Source: Bemisia tabaci (lineage: Eukaryota; Arthropoda; Insecta; Hemiptera; Aleyrodidae). From it: a stretch of DNA of 64,000 nucleotides. The stretch lies in NCBI RefSeq assembly GCF_918797505.1, contig NC_092794.1, positions 70,841,345 to 70,905,344 of the forward strand, written 5' to 3'. Below the pieces are notes generated by a model. That model saw only the letters and a list, made by a program, of their open reading frames with translations, had not been told where the DNA came from and did not search any database. The position numbers and the translations under genes are program-made. Positions 58,447-64,000 of this stretch are shown here, in pieces (position 1 is the stretch's first letter; each line of letters begins with the position of its first letter).

Positions 58447-58869
58447 TGTTTGGTTCAAATTGAGCATGTTCCATACTGACCGAAGTTCCTCAGTCCGGAG
58501 AATCGAACTTTTAAACTTATAAACGTGAAGGTCGGCAGATGAAGAAATGGATAAGGGATACATCAAAAGCAACAAAGATGGATTTCTAGAGGAGATCGGA
58601 TCCGTTACGGTATAGTGCGTCGGATCAGGGGAGTCGAAAATGACATCGCATTCGACGTCATGATCAAACAGTTTGTTCGGTACGGTCATGTAAACAGGAT
58701 GACGGAAGGAGGACTGCCAAAAAATTTGGGGAGACGAGGTGGACGTCGTGTGAAAGGATGGGGTTTTAAAATGAAATGAGAGCCAACCCTTTGAAGGGAT
58801 GGTAATGGGCAGGGCACTGTGGCTTTCAGGCGTCACAGAGCGCCGAAGAGCGTTGTGAAAGTGGCTCAT
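58438..58869 (-). CDS. Possible unidentified protein gene (143 codons)
   Basis: A continuous minus-strand frame from ATG at 58869 to a TGA inside the terminal repeat of the adjacent D element. It begins MSHFHNALRRSVTPESHS and includes RHPVYMTVPNKLFDHDVECD, VIFDSPDPTHYTV and LRTEELRSVWNMLNLNQTLG. Composition is protein-like (mixed, few low-complexity runs) and the interval is otherwise free of recognised repeats. I recognise no domain; there is no signal peptide, and no clear splice sites were fixed. It may be a lineage-specific gene, a truncated pseudogene cut by the D insertion, or an old endogenised fragment. Chance cannot be excluded. Confidence 0.33.
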   Translation of the reverse strand: MSHFHNALRRSVTPESHSALPITIPSKGWLSFHFKTPSFHTTSTSSPQIFWQSSFRHPVYMTVPNKLFDHDVECDVIFDSPDPTHYTVTDPISSRNPSLLLLMYPLSISSSADLHVYKFKSSILRTEELRSVWNMLNLNQTLG

Positions 58870-59133
58870 GCATGTATAAATAGAACTTCAAGCTGACTTT
58901 TTTCGTGAAGCAGTTTTCGGCCTTTGGCACCAATTTTAGGGTGGCCGCTTCTCAATCCTGCATCCCTTCTTTCAAGCTGATAAACTGAGATTTGGAGTTC
59001 ACCTGCTTGTAAACCGTTCAACATTCCAGTAACTTACTCGGTTCGTTTAGCAGCCGAGCTCGGTTATCGAGACTATGACTTTATTTCTGGAGCTGAAATC
59101 GTCTCCACGCTTTATTTTGCACAGTTGCCAATG

Positions 59134-59869
59134 CTCCCGGGCTGAGGAATAACGCCGTATGAGCCTTCAGGCGTTGCCAAATTCCCTTTGATGAAACGCG
59201 AATTTTCAGGGAAATTCTTGCATTTTCCCCCTAATTTTTTCCAGGGAATCTTATCCGCGATGGAGGTGTTGCATGTGTGAGGGATTTGCGACTTGACTAT
59301 TGATTCTCATGTAAAAGCTCGCGAGAAACACGATGGTGCCACTGGTTTTCTCTGAAATCAACTCCCAAGCTCAAAAAAAAAAACTCTCAAATGGAGGGGA
59401 TATCCCACGCTATCCTGAGAGTCCACCTCTACATCAAGACAAACTCTCCATGCAAAGATAGGGAGTAAATACATTGACAGGGTTGCCGTGATTTCAATCT
59501 TAGTGTCTCCAAATAAAGGGGCAGCCCTGTCAATGTATTTGCTCCCTATCTTTGCGTGGAGAGTTTATCTTGGTGTAGAGGTGGACTCTCAGGATAGCGT
59601 GAGATATCCCCTTCTTTTGGGCCTCAACTTGAGAGCTTTTTTTGAGCTTGGGAATTGATTTCAGAGAAAACCAGTGGCGCCATCGTGTTTCTCGCGAACT
59701 TTTACATGAGATTAAATCGTCAAATCGCAAATCCCTCACACATGCAACATCTCCATTTAGTCTGTGTCTCAAAATTTCAAAGGAAATTCATGAATTTTCT
59801 CAAAAATAGCACAGGGGGAAATTTGACAACATCCGTATGTTCATATCGCGTTTTTCCTTAGCGCGGCGG
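59134..59869 (+). mobile_element. Family C MITE, copy 18, split by a hairpin element
   Basis: Left arm from 59134 (CTCCCGGGCTGAGG, then CTTCAGGCGTTGCC) to about 59250. Right arm from about 59765 to 59869 (GGAAATTTGACAAC, then TTCCTTAGCGCGGCGG). The central 500 bp is a separate hairpin. Confidence 0.82.
59257..59763. mobile_element. About 505-bp near-perfect hairpin element
   Basis: Arms of about 240 bp (59257-59496 and 59524-59763) around a loop of under 35 bp. Matching landmarks include TGTTGCATGTGTGAGG, CGCGAGAAACACGATGG, CAGGATAGCGTG and CAATGTATTTGCTCCC with their inverses. It is inserted in C copy 18. A transcript would fold into long double-stranded RNA. Confidence 0.9.
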
Positions 59870-60006
59870 ACTAAGAAATCGGAGCTGCCCTGCCAAATTG
59901 GCAACGCTGCATTCCCGCGACTTACAAAGTTTACAAAACCACCAGCTCAAAACAAAACGTGCGCCCTCTCCAAGTGACTTCGGCCACTATAGGATGGACT
60001 ACTCGC

Positions 60007-60168
60007 AGTGGCGTGGCGTGCTTTGCGATATATCGCTGTTCTGCCATTTAAACCTATGGTAAAGAATCGATTACCAAGGTGTTCGCTGCGAACACCCTGA
60101 TTATCGATCCTTTTCCATAGGTTTAAATGACATAACAATCGATACAACGCAAAGCACGCCACGCCACT
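60007..60168. mobile_element. Family B fold-back MITE, copy 3
   Basis: 162 bp, AGTGGCGTGGCGTGCTTTG and inverse. Flanks GACTACTCG and GATTACTCG (8 of 9). From 60169 to 61059 no gene is recognised. Confidence 0.9.
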
Positions 60169-61059
60169 GATTACTCGACGCAGATTTCTTTTAAAGTCGA
60201 CGTTTATTGCGCTGTTGCGCGTGTGTTCTGAACCGTGCATCATACAGTGGTCCAAAGAACAAGGACAAATATATTTTAGAGAGGTTATATCTTAAGCACT
60301 CCAGTTTCTTGAAAAGGGGCTTTTCCAGTGTAACACCGTCATGAAACAAGTATTTTCCAAGCAGAAACTTTTACGAAACTTTGAAAATTTCATTTTTATC
60401 GACATAGCCAATAACCTTTTTCTTCATTATCATTTCCCTTTTGGGATGAGATGCACATCGCGTCACCCTCCGGCCAAAGTATCACAAGCGCCATTCGACG
60501 TTTAAAAATTTCCGCCGTCATTTTATTTCTTTACAAATAAATTGTTGGTTACATCTGTTTGAAAATTTCAGTGATTTTTTTTTTTCGTGCTGCCGAAAAA
60601 ATTCAGTGAAATTTTCTAACAGATTCAAACAACAATTTACTTGTATAGAAAATAAAATAGCGGCAGAAACTTTGAAACGTCGCATGGCGCATGCGATACT
60701 TTGCCCGGAGGGTGACGAGTAGTTGATTAAGTGATCAGAGTGTATAGTCTAATCGCAGTCAACAACTCTTCCACCGCATTTCCTTGATAATGGACGAATA
60801 CGGTGAAATATTCTACATCATAACGGTTTTACTCACATTTTTGTAAACGTAATTTTGCCATGAATAATTTTCTCCGGTTTAAAGCTAATGTTCAACCTGC
60901 TGTACCGATAGATATCTTCAGATCTTAAAAAATGTTCAAGAAAGGATAGGTGGGTCCTAACTATTTCGTATTTTTGAGAATGTTCCCTAATTTGTTCGGG
61001 GTTTTCCCCGACGTTTTATCTCCGGAGAGCAACTTTCAGTTTTTCGAAAAAAAAAATCT

Positions 61060-61255
61060 CAATGGGAGATCCTGCGCGGCCTGGCCAGGAAATGGCACAA
61101 TTTGTGTCGACTGTGCGTCACAAAAGCGCGTCATAATTCAGGCAACTAATGCCCGCTGTCTCCAGGCCGAAAACAATGTCTGGCCGGGGCTTGAACTCAG
61201 CACCCTGGCCGCTGCGTTCGTTGACCGGCTGTTTGGCAACCGTTCAAATCAAATT
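61060..61255 (-). repeat. tRNA-derived SINE-like sequence
   Basis: On the minus strand AGCCGGTCAACGAACGCAGC and GGGTGCTGAGTTCAAGCCCC look like the A-box/anticodon and B-box (GAGTTCAAGCC) parts of a tRNA, followed by an unrelated body ending near 61060. No clean cloverleaf can be folded by eye, so a SINE or tRNA pseudogene fits better than a functional tRNA. Confidence 0.4.
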
Positions 61256-61593
61256 TCATCCTGAGTCATTCGTGGTCCGGATTTTCAAAATTGAGCCCCG
61301 CAGACTTGTTGCCATTGTGAGTGGGCTGAATATTTTCCCGTCTCCTTTTCTCTGCAACTGCCTCTCCATTTTTCTAACGCCAAAGTATGCCCTCCTCGTA
61401 TCGCATTTAATGGAAAGTTGAAGCACTATTGTTTACTTATGCAGTAATGAGAGGGGGGGGGGGGTATGAGAATCGGTGAGAACATATTGCGGAAGGAAGA
61501 AGTCATGGTTCAGGGTAAAAATTAAAATTGAAGGGGGGGGGAGGGGAGAAAAACTGCAATCAAAAACTTTTCAAAATTGGCGGGCGGGAGAGA

Positions 61594-62212
61594 GGGTTCT
61601 TTTCAGCGCTAACAACACCACTAAATGCGCCTATCAAACTCCTTCAGTCGGGGTGTCTAGCGACCGGGGAAACCAGGAAAATGTCAAGGAAAGCAGGGAA
61701 AGCAGGGAAAACGTCAGAGAACCTGCCAAAATTCGACATGTCAGGGAATTTGATTTTGCAAGCGAATTTAGTGTCAGGGAAACGTCAGGGAAATCAAAAA
61801 ATACGGATTTTCCGGAAAATGTTTCGCGAATTTTATTCCTGCGGAAATTTCTACCAGAATTTCTGCTACTGTCTTTTACATTTTTAAAAAGGGGGCAAAA
61901 GTATCTCGCGCAAGTTTAGGCGTCACATGTTTTGCTCTATCTATTACATTACATCCCTAAAACATGAAAAAAGTTCTTTCCTACATCTAATCAGTTCAAC
62001 TGTGTTGAAAAATTAGGAAAATTTTCCCTTTTAATCAGGGAAATATTTTTTTCCGTCTGTCAGGGAATTTTAAATTTTTTCCCAGTTTTTTGCCGTTTTC
62101 GTTAGGGAAATCAGGGAAATGACAGGGCATTTTTTTTTGAAAATTGCTAGGCTCCCTGGGGGGTTCTTTTCAGCGCAAATGACACCACAAAATGCACCTA
62201 TCAAACTCCTTC
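61594..62212 (+). repeat. Direct repeat (about 51 bp) around family P copy 2
   Basis: GGGTTCTTTTCAGCGC then ATCAAACTCCTTC occurs at 61594-61644 and at 62161-62212, 567 bp apart. The intervening 61650-62155 is the GGGAA-rich P repeat (TCAGGGAAATC and GTCAGGGAATTT). Copies differ at several positions. Confidence 0.75.
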
Positions 62213-62357
62213 GGGGATATTTTCATGGATGTGAATTTTTCAACCTTTCCATACTGCACCTATGCGAGGCTGTCAGCAAGTAAGCACTGTATACGCTAAT
62301 TTTTATCTTCTAACGAGTTGGCCACTGATGGAGGAAAAATACCGCTGGAAAAATACC

Positions 62358-62518
62358 AGTGGCGAGGCGTGAATGATCGATTATCGATATATCTCCATTT
62401 GAAGCTATGCTGAAGAATCGATTATTAAGGTGTTTGTTGCGAACGCCCTGTCATCGATACTTTTCCATAGGTTTAAATGGCAGATCAATCGATATATCGT
62501 AAAGCACGTCACGCTACT
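62358..62518. mobile_element. Family B fold-back MITE, copy 4
   Basis: 161 bp with ends AGTGGCGAGGCGTG and CACGTCACGCTACT. It is flanked by an exact 10-bp duplication GAAAAATACC, the best evidence for the target duplication of this family. Confidence 0.92.
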
Positions 62519-62968
62519 GAAAAATACCCAGTCTTGAATAAATAGGACATCGCTTCGGGGGGATTATTTCCTGCCTTTCAATTTTCTACTGACTCATTCC
62601 GCGATGCCAAAGAAGAGCCGGCATTGTTTATGAAAGAGCAAGTTATATTTTCACGAAAACGTAACGCTATACGTCGCTGAGTTCATGGATTAGACCGGCG
62701 GGGTCAACCGCGCGGTCAACGACTCACGGAAAAAATGGGTCAGATCATGCCTGACCTTAGAAAAACTACCTGATTTATTTTTGCTTGATAATGTAGGTTA
62801 TCAGCCTCTCGACCGTTATGATACCAGGTAGAATGCCTCGAGCCTTTTCTCTTTTTTTCACGCAACGTTTCCCATACCTATTCTGTTCCCTGTACTGCCT
62901 TCTTGGAATTGAAAAAACTTTCTGCAGTAGAAAATAATCTATCTCTAGAAAAACTTATGCGTAGAGTA

Positions 62969-63221
62969 CTGCCCTGCCAAGGGAAAACACCGTATGAACC
63001 TTCAGGTTTTGCCAAATTTCCTTAGATAAAACACGAATTTCCTGGTAAACTTGTGAAAATTTTCCCTCCAATTTTTCAGATAATTTTGTGCGCGATTTCA
63101 CCTGAAATTCCTGAAAATTTCAAGGGAATATGTTTATAACGTTCCGCAAAAATGAACATTTTATCGAAGGAAATTTGGCAACTCTCAAATGTTTATACGG
63201 CGCTCTTCTTTAGCACGGCAG
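62969..63221 (+). mobile_element. Family C MITE, copy 19
   Basis: 253 bp with left tip CTGCCCTGCCAAGG and right tip TTTAGCACGGCAG. Flanks AGTA and AGAA do not match. From 63222 to 63590 nothing is recognised. Confidence 0.9.
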
Positions 63222-63594
63222 AGAAGCTTTCAACAGCGCTCCACGGCGCTTTGCTACTTAAAACCACCACATTCCTCTGTCCTCCCTCAGCCCCTCAAGG
63301 GCAACTCTTCATTTTATGTTAGACCCTCCATCGCTACTCTTTCATTGGGCGTCCTCTTCATCTCCTTTCAAGAGGAGCCCACAAAAAAATGCTAAAGTCA
63401 GTGTAGAACAGTAATTTTTCTTATTTTCTATATCAACTATTCAATTAAGAGTTTAGAATGAAACATCGTAAGGGACACTAAATGATGAAGGAGGGACTTG
63501 AAAGAAAGGAGAAGAAAAAAAACCAGTAAAGTCACATTTTACCAGTCGTTTCGGTGCGTTGATCAGACCCTTGAATTTCCCATCTCCGACTCAG

Positions 63595-63695
63595 TTGAGA
63601 GACAACGTATATACCAATAGTTTCCCTATGAACATAAGTGCTTTTACCAACGAGTCTGAAATTGTAGTTCCGGATTGTGAAAGGTGTCCAATTTA
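63595..63695 (-). mobile_element. Family Y-like MITE, diverged
   Basis: AACGTATATACCAATAGTTT and ATAAGTGCTTTTACC through TAGTTCCGGATTGTGAAAGG match the inverse of 52426-52570. The ATAGGGAAACT core is shared. Confidence 0.65.
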
Positions 63696-63775
63696 TGCAA
63701 GTGGAAGGGGATCGCGTACTCAAGTTCCGAAACTTTCCAACTTCTACGGGAAATAACCGAACCCTACGCCATGCC

Positions 63776-64000
63776 AGCGGGCTGATTTTTGAAATTGATA
63801 GACAAAGCTATGGACAAAGAAGGCAATAGGGATATGGAGGGATCCTATTTGTGAAAGCGGGTGGTTACAATAAACATAGGAGGTAGTTAATAGACTAACT
63901 AACGGCAACCCAGGAAAGACCCTATAATTAGTCGATTATTTACCCCCTTAGTCTATAAGAACCACCCATTTCAACCAATAGGATCATAGAAAAAAAGTCA
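63776..64000 (+). mobile_element. Family D MITE, copy 5, cut by window edge
   Basis: AGCGGGCTGATTTTTGAAAT at the left and the interior motifs GGGTGGTTACAATAAACA and CACCCATTTCAACCAATAGG are present. The right end lies beyond 64000. Confidence 0.82.

Overview
This is eukaryotic nuclear DNA, almost certainly from an insect. The evidence is spliced coding exons with canonical GT/AG junctions, a tRNA-Trp gene, very dense small inverted-repeat transposons, and exons matching the amino-terminal part of the ecdysone-induced ETS factor E74A. A hemipteran such as a whitefly is my guess for the group; the sequence alone does not prove it. There are no prokaryotic operons, CRISPR arrays or rRNA genes.

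Only two protein genes can be supported. Between 36383 and 45612 on the minus strand lie five consecutive in-frame exons of an E74A (Eip74EF) homologue. They give about 226 residues from the start codon onward, but the DNA-binding ETS exons were not found and probably lie beyond the left edge. From 49729 on the plus strand two exons of a second gene follow; its amino terminus resembles LSm11, a subunit of the U7 snRNP that processes histone mRNA 3' ends. The two genes are divergently oriented around 45.6-49.7 kb. A minus-strand tRNA-Trp(CCA) sits at 10985-11056. One 143-codon minus-strand reading frame at 58438-58869 is a possible but unidentified gene.

The rest is a graveyard of non-autonomous DNA transposons. 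The dominant family (called C here) is 253 bp long, with 19 copies, about 70-bp asymmetric terminal inverted repeats and 4-bp target duplications. Others are a fold-back family with 9-11 bp duplications (B), a hAT-like family with exact 8-bp duplications (6923-7234 and 48747-49193), families A, D, F, K, L, X and Y, a long-inverted-repeat element E, a 505-bp near-perfect hairpin inside a C copy, and a 2-kb inverted-repeat structure next to E74 exon 5. Several are nested, so relative insertion ages can be read.

Region by region: 1-10 kb mixed repeats with GC-rich islands at about 2.5 and 6.3 kb; 10.9-11.1 kb tRNA; 11.5-16.5 kb GC-rich patches, D tandem, F, A, C and E copies; 16.5-31 kb mainly C copies in otherwise blank DNA; 31-36.3 kb AT-rich DNA and the 2-kb inverted structure; 36.4-45.6 kb E74A; 45.6-49.7 kb divergent intergenic DNA with B, A, K and hAT-like elements; 49.7-50.8 kb LSm11-like gene; 51-64 kb repeats with a GC-rich patch at 51.2-51.6 kb and a possible gene at 58.4-58.9 kb. 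No autonomous transposase was recognised for any family.
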